This document shows positions 35,150-46,000 of a stretch of 64,000 nt of DNA, one piece after another. The DNA lies in the NCBI RefSeq assembly GCF_949628215.1, contig NW_027441194.1:62001-126000 (forward strand), read 5' to 3'. The number at the start of each line of letters is the position of its first letter. Position 1 is the stretch's first letter. The position numbers and the translations under genes are program-made. This stretch comes from Phalacrocorax aristotelis. Lineage: Eukaryota > Chordata > Aves > Suliformes > Phalacrocoracidae. The notes under the pieces were generated by a model. That model had not been told where the DNA came from. It ran no database searches and saw nothing but the letters and a program-made list of their open reading frames with translations.

Positions 35150-37850
35150 ATGTCGCTACAGCCCGTGCACGGCTGCTGGCTGCAGTACCGCGGTTTGGTC
35201 GCACGGTGGCAGCAGAGAGCTAAAAGGTCGCCACTGCGCATGCGCGGCTGCCCACCTGCGGTACGAGGGTTTGGGCGCTCGGTGGAAGTAGGGGGCAGAA
35301 AATAAAGCGCCACCGCGCATACGGAACTGCCTGGCTGCAGTACCGGCATCTGCTTGCACGGTGGGAGCAGCGACCAGAGGAAAACTTCAGCCTGGGGAAC
35401 GGGCAGCTTCCCGTCTGCAGTACCCGGTTTTGATCGACCGGTGACTGCCGCGATCGGGTAAGGGGCGGGTGGAAATCTCTACCAGGGTAGCGCAGCTCCC
35501 GCCTGCAGTCCCGGGGTTCGGTCGCTTGGTGGAAGCAGCGAGCAGAATACAAAGGGTGGCCACTGCGCATGCGCGGCTGCCCACCTGCAGTACCGCGGTC
35601 TGATCGCACGGTGGCAGCAGAGAGCAGAAAGAGACGCCACTGCGCATGCGCGGCTGTCCACCTGCAGTACCGCTGTTTGATCGCACGGTGGCAGCAGAGA
35701 GCATGAAGAGACGCCACTGCGCATGCGCGGCGACCCACCTGCAGTACCGCGGTCTGGTCGCACGGTGGCAGCAGAGAGCAAAAGGGCGCCACTGCGCATG
35801 CGCAGCCGCCCACCTGCAGTACCGCGGTTTGGTCGCACGGTGGCAGCAGAGAGCAAAAAGGCGCCACTGCGCATGCGCGGCTGCCCACCTGCAGTACCGC
35901 GGTTTGGTCGCACGGTGGCAGCAGAGAGCAAAAAGGCGCCACTGCGCATGCGCGGCTGCTCACCTGCAGTACCGCGGTCTGATCGCACGGTGGCAGCAGA
36001 GAGACGAAAAGGCGCCACTGCGCATGCGCGGCTGCCCACCTGAAGTACCCGGGCTTGATCGCACGGTGGCAGCAGAGAGCCAAAAGGCGCCACTGCGCAT
36101 GCGCGGCTGCCCAGCTGCAGTACCGCGGTCTGATCGCACGGTGGTAGCAGCGAGCAGGAAGAGACGCCATTGCGCATGCGCGGCTGCCCACCTGCACTAC
36201 GAGGGCTTGGGCGGGCGGTGGAAGCAGGGGCAGAAAGTAAAGCGCCACAGTGCATACAGAACTGCCTGGCTGCAGTACCGGCATCTGCTTGCACGGTGGC
36301 AGCAGCGACCAGCGAAAAAACTTCACCCTCGGGAACGGGCGGCTGCCCGTCTGCAGTACCCGGTTTTGAGCGCTCGGTGACTGCCGCGAGCAGGGTAGCG
36401 CAGCTCCCCCCCGTGCTGTTCCGCGGTTCGGTCGCTCGGTGGCAGCAGCGAGCACAAAAAGGCGCCAGTGCGCATGCGCGGCTGCCCACCTGCAGTACCG
36501 CGGTCTGGTCGCTCGGTGGCAGCAGAGAGCAGAAAAGGCGCCACTGCGCATGCGCGGCTGCCCACGTGCAGTACCCCGGTCTGGTCGCACGGTGGTAGCA
36601 GAGAGCACAAAGGCGCCACTGCGCATGCGCGGCCGCCCACCTGCAGTACCGCGGTTTGATCGCAAGGTGGCAGCAGCGAGCACAAAAAGGCGCTACTGCG
36701 CATGCGCGCCTGCCCACCTGCAGTACCGCGGTCTGATCGCACGGTGGCAGCAGAGAGACGAAAAGGCGCCACTGCGCATGCGCGGCTGCTCACCTGCAGT
36801 ACCGCGGTCTGATCGCACGGTGGCAGCAGAGAGCAGAAAGAGGCGCCACTGCGCATGCGCGGCTGCCCACCCGCAGTACCGCGGTTTGGTCGCACGGTGG
36901 CAGCAGAGAGCAAAAAGGCCCACTGCGCATGCGCGGCCGCCCACCTGCAGTACCGCTCTTTGGTCGCACGGTGGCAGCAGAGAGCAGAAAAGACGCCACT
37001 GCGCATGCGTGGCTGCCCACCTGCACTGCGAGCGTTTGGGCGGTCGGTGGAAGCAGGGGCAGAAAGTAAAGCGCCACTGTGCATACGGAACTGCCTGGCT
37101 GCAGTACCGGAATCTGCTTGCACGGTGGCAGCAGCGACCAGCGGAAAAACTTCACCCTCGGGAACGGGCGGCTGCCCGTCTGCAGTGCCCGGTTTTGATC
37201 GCTCGGTGACTGCCGCGAGCAGGGTAGCGCAGCTCCCCCCGTGCTGTTCCGCGGTTCGGTCGCTCGGTGGCAGCAGCGAGCACAAAAAGGCGCCAGTGCG
37301 CATGCGCGGCCGCCCACCTGCAGTACCGCTGTTTGGTCGCACGGTGGCAGCAGAGAGCACAAAAGGCGCCACTGCGCATGCGCGGCCGCCCACCTGCAGT
37401 ACCGCTCTTTGGTCGCACGGTGGCAGCAGCGAGCACAAAAAGGCGCCACTGCGCATGCGCGGCTGCCCACCTGCACTGCGAGCGTTTGGGCGGTCGGTGG
37501 AAGCAGGGGCAGAAAGTAAAGCGCCACTGTGCATACGGAACTGCCTGGCTGCAGTACCGGAATCTGCTTGCACGGTGGCAGCAGCGACCAGCGAAAAAAC
37601 TTCACCCTCGGGAACGGGCGGCTGCCCGTCTGCAGTACCCGGTTTTGAGCGCTCGGTGACTGCCGCGAGCAGGGTAGCGCAGCTGGCCCCCGCTGTTCCG
37701 CGGTTCGGTCGCTCGGTGGCAGCAGCGAGCAGTGACACATCGTCGCCACTGCGCATGCGTCTGTTCCGGGTGCGGTACCGCACTTTGGCCGCACGGTGTC
37801 AGCAGGGTCCACCATCGCCACTCCGCATGCGCGATTCCCGGCTGCCGTAG
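35150..37850. repeat. 75-bp minisatellite with NRF1 sites
   Basis: About 36 units of 75 bp. The standard unit is gcgccac-TGCGCATGCGCG-gctgcccacctgcagtaccgcggt-tggtcgcac-ggtggcagcagagagcaaaaag. About 20 units carry GCGCATGCGC, the NRF1 consensus (YGCGCAYGCGCR); variants change it to 'gtgcatacgg'. A 'ggtggcagcag' word recurs in every unit and weakly resembles the right half of a CTCF site. Because 75 is divisible by three, frames stay open for up to 487 codons on either strand. Four variant blocks interrupt the standard units, giving higher-order structure. Confidence 0.93.
35220..36683 (-). other. 487-codon repeat ORF (25-residue period), doubtful
   Basis: The longest open frame in the window. 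It is a string of 25-residue repeats such as LLPPCDQTAVLQVGSRACAV, produced by the 75-bp DNA repeat. Equivalent open frames exist on the plus strand (331 codons at 36855-37850) and in another minus frame (486 codons at 36323-37783). Simultaneous openness of several frames argues that it is a by-product, not a gene. No signal peptide or known domain. Confidence 0.12.
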
Positions 37851-37960
37851 CACAGCACGGCGGCACCGGCACGACGTCCGTCACTCTTCTCTGGGGCAAG
37901 ACCCGCGCCGGCTCTGGGTGACGTTCGCCGGGATAACGGAACTGTTACTGCGTGCGCAGA

Positions 37961-38270
37961 GCTCATGTTTCTCTGCACCTTCCCCACTCCCGCAGCCCCA
38001 GCAGTGTCAGTCGTTGCCTCCGCACCGCCCACCACCAAAGTGCCTCGAGCATTTTAGTCCTTCCGTCTCGACTGCTTTAAAAATCAGGTGGCCGTTACCG
38101 TCCTCCCTCCTGCCCCACTCACCCCCACCCCACGCCCTAGGGAGGAGAAGCAGCACAAACGACCTGGGGAGAAAGGTCCCCTTTCCCACCCCCCACCCCC
38201 CCGGAGTGAGCCCCATCAGTTGCTGTAGGCCTGCGGCATCAGGGCTGTGACAGGGAGAGCAGCAAGTCAA
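37961..38270. repeat. Dispersed repeat, copy 2, first part
   Basis: Homologous to 23546-23830, same orientation. It is separated from the second part by a 700-bp stretch absent from copy 1. Confidence 0.65.
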
Positions 38271-38974
38271 CAGGTCCTAGAGGGTTAAAGAAGAAAATCA
38301 ATCAGGGGAACACAGCTGCCCTTCCGAAGGCAGGCTGCCTGGGGTGAGGGGGGCAGCTGTGCGTCAGGGCACGGGGCAGCCAGGCAGACCAGGTGCCAGT
38401 GGCTGACCTGCAAAGGACTTGTGCGCTGCTGAGCCTTGGGCTTCGTTGGCTTGGCAGCGCCTCGCCTCGCCTCTGCACTGCCAGCACCCTGCTCTGCTCA
38501 TCCTGCGTAAGCATAAGGCTTCAGCGAGCACAGAACAGGAGGCCAGGGAGAGGGAGGACGTCACCGGGGGAAAAAAGAGTCATGCGGGGGGGCCATGTCA
38601 GGGGAAAGCGTTTGGGAGGGCACAGACACACGCAGAGGGAGGGCGGGGGAGGAGGCGGACACCGCTGGACAGGGGCATGTCTGGGCAGACACGCCACGGG
38701 GAACATGCATGGGGATGACTGACACCAGGGGGTCCCCCCAGGATAATCCACAACGGGCAACTCACCTGGGCTAACCTGCAGCAGATGATCCGCTCCAGAT
38801 AACTGACCCGCTCCGGCGAATCCATTCCAGATAAGCCCCAGCAATGCCCCTCAAACTGCCGGTGTTTCACCCCAAATTTTCCCCAGTTTAGGGTTTTCGG
38901 TGGGTTTATTTAGTTTTGGTGATTTCCGGTTGGATGGTTTGGCTTTTTTTGTTGTTGTTCGGGTTACTTTGGTT
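38271..38974. other. Insert inside dispersed repeat copy 2
   Basis: About 700 bp that interrupts the repeat relative to copy 1. GC-rich, with 'gcctcgcctcgcctc' and 'cagatgatccgctccagataactgacccgctcc' internal short duplications. No terminal inverted repeats or target-site duplication that I can see clearly. Unrecognised; it may be an insertion here or a deletion in copy 1. Confidence 0.45.
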
Positions 38975-39420
38975 TTGTTCGTTTGGGGTTTTTTTTTTTT
39001 TTTGCTTTTCCATAAGGTAAAAGTTGGGATTGCTTTTCCAAACGGTTCACTTCCGGGTTTTTTTCACCCTTTCCACAACATTGAAATTGGCGATTTTTTG
39101 CTTTTGTGCATGAGAATGGTTAGCAGGGTTCCGCCCCCCCACCCCCGCTTTTTTTACCCCCCTCCTTTCCAACTGCACAAACCCAGCAGGAGTGGGCTTT
39201 CCCAAGAGCCCCGAATTGTTTTCTTTCCCCCAAACCTGTTTGGGGTTTTTCACCCCCCATTGCAGACCCAGACTCAGGGGCTTTGGAGTGTGTGTCTGCC
39301 CTGGCAGCAGCTCCCAGGCTGCCTACGCAGCCCCAGAGGGGAAAGTCCCCATTTGGGGGAATCGGCCCCAAATCGGGATGGGAGAAGGAGAACGGGGAAG
39401 GGGCAGCATTTGAAAGCGCT
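38975..39420. repeat. Dispersed repeat, copy 2, second part
   Basis: Homologous to 23850-24250, including 'tgcatgagaatggtt', 'aactgcacaaa.ccagc', 'ttcaccccccattgcagac' and 'cagcagctcccaggctgc'. The long minus-strand frame of copy 1 is broken here. Confidence 0.7.
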
Positions 39421-39469
39421 TTTGTGCCTTCAGTTGATTGGGGGGTGGGCTGTGTGTCTAATTTTTAAA

Positions 39470-40150
39470 TCTTCTCTATAAACATCTCTATCAACGTGGT
39501 TTCTTTGCATTTTAAAACCTTACATAGCATAGACATTTGCACTATGTGTCTACTTACACATCCTTACGGAGTACATCTATATTTTATATATACTATCTGT
39601 TTTACATTTACATACAACATCTGTTTAGACTTAGCTATTATATTTACACTTACACCTATTTAGGCTATTTACACTTACACAGAATATCTCTTTACACATA
39701 CCTGTTTAGACTTCCATATTAACACGTACATAAAACAGCTATTTAGGCTAGCTATCTGCTTACTTACCCTTTGACACTTCAATCTTTTTCGACTTCTCTA
39801 TTTAGACATCTACTTACAGTTATACCTCGGCTTATTTCACTCTATATAACCTCTATTTAGATTACACATCTACTTAGACTATGTAACACACACTAAGCGT
39901 AGATGCTCGCTCTAGTCAGACTTTCTTCTGCTTTGAATTCCTTCATCTATCCTTTTCACTTTAAACTCCTTTATTTTTTGATCTAGATATATAGACGGTC
40001 GAGTTACTTTTGTGTTTTAAAACCCTGCATCTCGATGCAGAATTTTTGTATCCCGAAATCCGTTATATAATATAGGAGAGATAAGTTCTTATCTCAAAAT
40101 CCCTTTATGCATCTATAAATTAATATTACACATGTCAATATATATAAGAG
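39470..40150. repeat. AT-rich degenerate repeat tract
   Basis: Strings of 'ctatttagact', 'tttacacttacac' and 'tatctgttta' words in loose tandem, ending in 'tatataagagg'. The lowest GC of the window, flanked on both sides by GC-rich DNA. No ORF of note. Confidence 0.7.
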
Positions 40151-40154
40151 GTTT

Positions 40155-40330
40155 TTGTAATAGCCCCCCTGAATTTTCAGGCATTTTGGGGCTGTAACCC
40201 CCCTTTTTGGGGGGGAACCCCTACATGACGCCCCCACTCACCTGTTCCTCTGACGCATTATCAGCTCCCCCAGTGACACCGGGGCACCCCACATGACATC
40301 ATCACACCCCCCCCAGGACTCCCCCAATTT
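40155..40330. other. C-run/G-run inverted-repeat patch
   Basis: Contains CCTGAATTTTCAGG (40168-40181, palindromic arms) and 'aacccccctttttggggggg' (40196 on), able to form hairpins. Followed by C-rich sequence with 'ccccacatgac' words repeated at 40223 and 40289. Function unknown. Confidence 0.4.
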
Positions 40331-40457
40331 TATTCACCCCCAAGAAGGGCACTAAACAAGGGAACCTGCTCCAACCTGCAGCTCATTACTTTAATAGTGC
40401 CATTTACAAAGGTACACGCACACCCCTCCCACACCCCCCAGAAAAGGGGGAGCTCTG

Positions 40458-40811
40458 CTAAAATCTAAAAGGTGGGGCAGCCCCCCAAACAGCTGCAGCC
40501 CCCCCAGCCCCTGTCCGCAGGCTGGCGGCTGCCCCACGGCAGAGCAGGAGCGTGCCAGAGGACGGTGTCACGTCTCTCTCGGGCTCCGCTCGGACATGTT
40601 CCCGCACTGGGACGGGCTCCCCGGGGTGACAAACAGCCCCGGTCCCTGGGGGCCCCGACTCTCCCCACCGGGCAGCCCTCGCGGCCGCACCTGCGGGGCA
40701 CCCGCTGGAGACAGAGCCAGGAGCCTCCAGGCCGAGGGATGGCCCCTTACCTTCACCACGCTTAACGACCGGCAGGCATCTCTTGAGCATCACGAGACAC
40801 TTAGACGACAT
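40458..40811 (-). CDS. Candidate exon/ORF, 117 codons, unrecognised
   Basis: On the minus strand an acceptor TTTCTGTTTTTCAG is followed at once by ATGTCGTCTAAGTG, opening a 117-codon frame (MSSKCLVMLKRCLPVVKRGE...) that ends at a TAG. A donor-like GTGAAG|GTAAGG at 40750 could end the exon after 61 bp, and a CCCCGCAG acceptor follows about 55 bp later in the same frame, too close for a normal intron. The C-terminal part is Gly/Ala/Pro-rich and may not be coding. A poly(A) signal is not evident. No known family. Confidence 0.2.
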   Translation of the reverse strand: MSSKCLVMLKRCLPVVKRGEGKGPSLGLEAPGSVSSGCPAGAAARAARWGESGPPGTGAVCHPGEPVPVREHVRAEPERDVTPSSGTLLLCRGAAASLRTGAGGAAAVWGAAPPFRF

Positions 40812-41789
40812 CTGAAAAACAGAAATCCCAAACTATATTTCAGCACGTTAATAAAATAGCACAGAAGAAAATGGAGGAGCTCAGTCAGCATAAGGGGTAG
40901 GAAGGAAATTGAGCCGCAGCAAGATTCCAGGCAAACGGGTCACGTCAAAACACAACACATCCTTTAAAAGCTAGAGTGATTGGAACGCTTGAAAACGGTA
41001 TTAAGACTAACCGATACCATTTTGAACAGATCCTTCGCGTAACACTGAACGCTCTGGCTGGTGCTGGAAAACGTCTCATCCCTTCCTTACGGCACCGCTG
41101 CGGGGAGATAACCCCGTGAGGCTGCGGGGCAAAGTTGTACCGGAACCGGAACCTCCGCTTACAGACCCACCGCAGCAGCTACAGCCCTCGCCCTGCCGCC
41201 GCACGTCTTGCTGCCTGGCTCCACGAAGCCTGAAGTGAAGCGTGTCAAACTTGAAAGAGTAACGTAAAAAATTAAGAATAAATCTCAGTAATTCACTTTG
41301 TGCTGAGAAGGCGGGCGCGTGTTTACGCACATCCAATATGAGCGTCTAGGCTCTAAAAGCTTTCCATTTTCCTTCTGCGTTCATTCAACTCGCACAGCCG
41401 TTCACGCCCGCCATAAGATTATCTATCTCCAAAATACACAGCAGCAACGTGACTGGGGGGTTTTGGCGTGTTACGGAGTCGGGAGGGACGTCCGCCCGGC
41501 TGCCCCGCCCAAGAGATGCTGCTGAACTGCCAGGGAAACGCGCGTCGAAAGCGAGACTGAAATAAAGTACTTAAGAGCGCTCCCTCAAAATACCGGCAGG
41601 AAACACCCCCCCACAACATTCAGTCGCCCCTCATTAAATATTTACAACAAATACCTACCTGCTTAAGTACACCTAACAAATCGTACCCTACATCTGCTTG
41701 GCAGTTACAGCTGAAAGAGCGCAAGTCACGTCGTAAATCAGACGATGTTAGCTTTTTTTTAAACTTTCATTTATGACAGAAGAATCGGT

Positions 41790-42440
41790 GAGTGAAGAGA
41801 TCCCCGATACAGTTTTACTTTTTTGGGGGGGGGGGGAAAATAATACCACAACAAAAAACCACACAAATCAAATCCCCAGTGTTGCAATACACGGGGCTAC
41901 CAAGAAGGACCGGCAGACCTGCTAATGCGTTCGGCTGTACCGAAGCATGCAGGCGAACCGCATTTTATGGTATCTCGACTGTTACAACTGAGAACCCAAG
42001 CACTACCAATGCCATCAACCTTTGGAGTATGTGCTGTGCTTGGATCTCCGCAAGGACCATGGATTTTTTTGTCTTTAAAAAAAAGCAATACTTTGCAAGT
42101 CTTGTGCTGATGAGTTCTGCTGACAAAGACACTGTCTCTAAGATGCACTCTGATGGCAAGTTCATAGAATGCAACCTCACTGAATAAGAAATATCTCAAT
42201 TCTTCAAAATCTCTTCCTAACAAAAGTCACACTGTGGGGCTTTCAGATGGGTCAGATTATGCATCCTTTCACAACAAGAAACACACCAGCTAACCAGGAT
42301 ATTCTTGCAGTGGCCAGGTGCCTCTTCATCATGTAAAAAAGGAAAAAACCCAGAGCCAGCAATAAGTATCACACAGGTCAACACAGATCTCTTCCAGAGC
42401 ACCCCCCTCATCAAAACGAACATGCCCATCGGCTCACCTG
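41790..42440 (-). other. Possible minus-strand exon region
   Basis: Two open minus-strand frames (41897-42223 and 42217-42429) abut. The second ends in a Cys-rich string (HCKNILVSWCVSCCERMHNL...). A donor-like GAGCAG|GTGAGC reading leftwards lies near 42437. A T6-G13 run at 41818-41836 interrupts the region on its low-coordinate side. No domain recognised; it could be a decayed gene. Confidence 0.2.
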
Positions 42441-42944
42441 CTCTGCACAGATTCCAGCATCACACCCCGCTTCCGTCATCGCTTGTGGCACCAAACGTAT
42501 CAACACACAGTAAACTACCGTTACGCTCGTGAGAAATCACCGCCCCGTGACTTCCTCATTACTACCCAGCTCACTTCTAATGCTCATACGCCGTTCCAAA
42601 GACGGCCCACGTGTTACCTACAAAACTGAAGAGCTCGACGACGGACCACAGCATTCTCTGGTCTTAGATGCTGGCCGCTGCCCCACCTTCTCAGACCTCT
42701 CATAGGCGTGCGGCAGCAGCACTCCGAGCCTGCCAGCGGCACCTGCAAAAAGCCAAGCGAAAAGGCACCTCCTGAGATGCTGCCCGATGCCACAGCCTGC
42801 CCGCACCGATCCCCGTCTCGCACCCCTTTCCCTCGACAGCCTCCCACCCGGCCTACGTCACTTGCAGCTGAACACGGCACCTCGCCCGCCGTCCGTAACA
42901 CCCAAACGACACGCGTTGCTTATAACTTCACCAGCAACACAACA

Positions 42945-43450
42945 CCTCAGAAAAGAGCTGCTACTTCAGCCCACCAATCACCACTCGCCTTGCTCGACTT
43001 GCCTCCTTTGCTCATTGCTACGCTACTTCAAAACCAAAACAAAAGACAAACGCAAGGAGCAACGGAGTCATAGAGGCATCGGTCACATCTTCCCTCTATA
43101 TACACCACGCACCGACTCACCCGCTTACATCGGTCCCCTCAGTTCCCCTCCGTCGCCCTGCACGACTCGTCCCTCGGCATCTCCAAAACCAATACGAAAC
43201 AAGTCGCCTGGTTGCACAGCAGTACCTTAACTGTTCCTGAACACCGACTATAACCTGCCATTAAAAACAAACATATGACATCAAACATGAAGCCCTACGC
43301 ACGTACAAGCTTGAACACCCTGCAGAGGTAATCTGCTCAGCTGAACTCTAGCTGCCTCTCCCAGATAGCCACGGTCACGGCCTCCGAGCCCACAAAACGT
43401 CACGGTGATTACGGTCCTTGCCTGCTGAGGAGGGCCACTCCATCCGAGAT
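42945..43450. repeat. Diverged segmental repeat R, copy 2
   Basis: Same orientation as 24291-24700. The 60-bp exon candidate (43121-43180, minus) keeps acceptor TTGGTTTTGGAG and donor GCGG|GTGAGT but has an in-frame TGA. The downstream donor of copy 1 (GAG|GTGAGT) reads GAG|GCAAGT here. Confidence 0.6.
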
Positions 43451-44094
43451 GACGGTACCACCTTTCCCCCAACAGCCTTAGCACAGCAACAGATGAACCC
43501 TAAGCTCTCATCGCTGTGCCACCTACCCGACTCTACACGGCCAGCAAGGCGGCTCCGAGCCAAACTCACAAAACGCACACACCAACGCTATGAGAAACAC
43601 TACAAACCGCGCGCCTCCAAGACGAGAGAACGCTCTCGGCAAACACAGAGACAACTGGACGGAAGAGCTCGTCCAGCAACAAGACCTGCAGAACCCTGAC
43701 AGGGATGCAAGGAGGCCCTAACGAGATCCAAAATGATTAGAAGAGCGTCAGGGCCCGTGACAAGAAGTTCCTCTCAAAACTGAGAGGGAGGAGGCACAAG
43801 AAGCCCAGCTACAAGACCTAAGAACGTAAGGATGCAGGGAAGAAATCACGCTCCCTGAAAACAGACAGCGACAGAGCAGAGCTGTTCACGCATCTGGGAA
43901 CGACGCCGCAGACGACAACTGCCCAGAAACTCCTCAAACATCAGAGCGATCCACGCTTTAAACTGTAACGCAAAAAGAAGCACCCGATGGGCGCCGGCCC
44001 CACAATTAGGACCTTGCCAGCCCCTAGGGATAGCGCTGTGCTCCTGAGAGCAAAGAGAACAAAGTCACCAGCCCCATGCGCCCCCTCACTGCGA

Positions 44095-44540
44095 CCCAGC
44101 TCGCCTGAAATGCTCCTCAAATAGCCTTCGGTCGCATCTTCCCTTTAATCCCGCACACGGACCCGCTGCCTTAGTGTGCTCTACTCAGCTCTGCTCCATC
44201 ACCCTGCACAGCTCCATCTTCATCCTCTGCAAGAACAGCATGATAGAACAAGTCACCTGGACGCACAGCAACAGCTTAACCATTCCACAGGTCTTGCTTC
44301 CACGTAGGAATACCATCTAGAGCCCAACTACTGCATGCCATTAAAGGAAATACCTTCAATCAAATGTTAAGCCCCACGCACGTACAAGCTTGAACAGCTG
44401 AGAGGTGCCCTCTGCTCAGCTAGCACTCTAGCTGCCTCTCCCAGGCAGCTACGGTCATCCCCTCGGCACCCACAAAACACCCCGGAAATTACCATCCTCG
44501 CCCGCTGCCAACGGCCACTCGCTCCGACGAGGGTTGTACG
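44095..44540. repeat. Diverged segmental repeat R, copy 3
   Basis: Same orientation as copies 1 and 2 and closer to copy 1 in the 'ccacaggtcttgcttccacgtaggaatacc' part. The exon candidate has lost its donor (GCGGGT). Confidence 0.6.
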
Positions 44541-45719
44541 GGCGTTGCCAAAACAGTCTATGCATATTAACATTAACCATATACTCTTATTGCTATTCTT
44601 TCCTCCGCTCTACCATTGCTACACCCCCAGGCGGAGCAGCTCTGACACAGGCATCGACATGCACGGACCGACACCGCTCACAAATACTACAAGCGACGCG
44701 ATCGAGGCACCTAAGAAAACTCTCACCGAGACGACGGACTTCCGGCCCAGAGATGCCACCGGGCGAGAAGATCTATACGGCAGCGAGGAAGAAGCTATAG
44801 CATCCGCAGAGAAGTCACCTACCATCATCACCTGCAATAAAACCATATACCCACAACTAGGACGACGTACGAGCGACAAGCCACTCTTAAAGACCTCAGA
44901 ACGTTCAGGTGCAGGGAACAGGTCCCAGAAAAGGGCTCTGCGTATTCAGACTGCTCCTCAGCAGCAGTATCGAGGCCGCCTTAATCACCGCTGCAAAAAG
45001 ATGACCTTCTATAAAGGTCTAATATTTCAGACACAAGACAAATCTATGCAGTAGACTTAAAATGCGAGAAAGGAAGCTCTTGGTTACCATTATGCCGATG
45101 AGCCAGGGCTTGCAAAACCCTCAATATTGCTACCTAGGTGCCTGCTCAGCACGGAGAACAACAGACACATCGAGACCCGAGTACAGTAAGGAACAAAGAC
45201 AGACTACAAAATCCACACAACAGCACAAGCACAGGCAGGAACTCCCCCTGCCTGGCAGATGCTTCTGTTTTGCAGAAAGGACACCACAACCTCTCTCGGC
45301 CCAAACGTGTCCGGTCTCTGAACGGTACCCTCCGCTGATTTTACAACCCCTGCCTGCCCCACCTGCGCTTCCCCCAACCGACCGGCCACCCGCACAAAGA
45401 CCGCATCGGCCCCTCAGCTTCCCTTCCAAATCTGGGGGCTCAAAAGCCATCCTTTAAAAAGGCCACACAGGCTACGTAGGATGGGGCTGCGGTCACACGG
45501 ATACTCTTCATCTCCAAACGTGCGGTGCCATCACTCAGCATCGCACCACTCAACGCCGGCCACTTCCGCAACAACAGCCTCCTCGGAAGCGCCGTGAACT
45601 TCCGCTCCCCCACGCTCTAATGAGGCTGGATGTCGTGGCCGCCGCCACCTACGGTGCCTAGAGAACCAGAGAGACAAGGCGACCCCTGCGCCTGGAAGCG
45701 GCCGCCCGCTCACAAACAA

Positions 45720-46000
45720 TTCCACACCTCAAAAATAACAGCTGCTACGGCTCCCTGTTCATCGCTCACCTTGCCCAACGAGCTCGGGGCAGACATCCCG
45801 CTTTGCATATAGTTTTGTGAGTCCCTTCATTAACTAGTCACATAGGTGCTCACACTGCACGACCCCTCCGTTGTCACGTGCTGACCTACCTTCTCACGAT
45901 GCTCTGTTCGCCCCCTCCCTTCCGTGTCCGGCTCCCTACCGCGCATCTGCACCAACAGCCACATTCCAGACTCATCCTTTCCCCTACCGTGCCAACACGG
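45720..46000. repeat. Diverged segmental repeat R, weak copy 4
   Basis: Begins 'cacctcaaaaataacagctgctacggctcc', matching the starts of copies 1 and 2, then diverges. A minus-strand donor GGGCAAG|GTGAGC lies near 45767. The homology is short and uncertain. Confidence 0.35.

Noticed and set aside
35150-37850. CRISPR-like array (regular repeats)
   Set aside because: Units are contiguous 75-bp minisatellite copies without unique spacers, in a vertebrate context.
35150-37850. True CTCF array in the 75-bp repeat
   Set aside because: TCGCACGGTGGCAGC differs from the CTCF core at several key positions; only a weak half-match, so not listed as sites.
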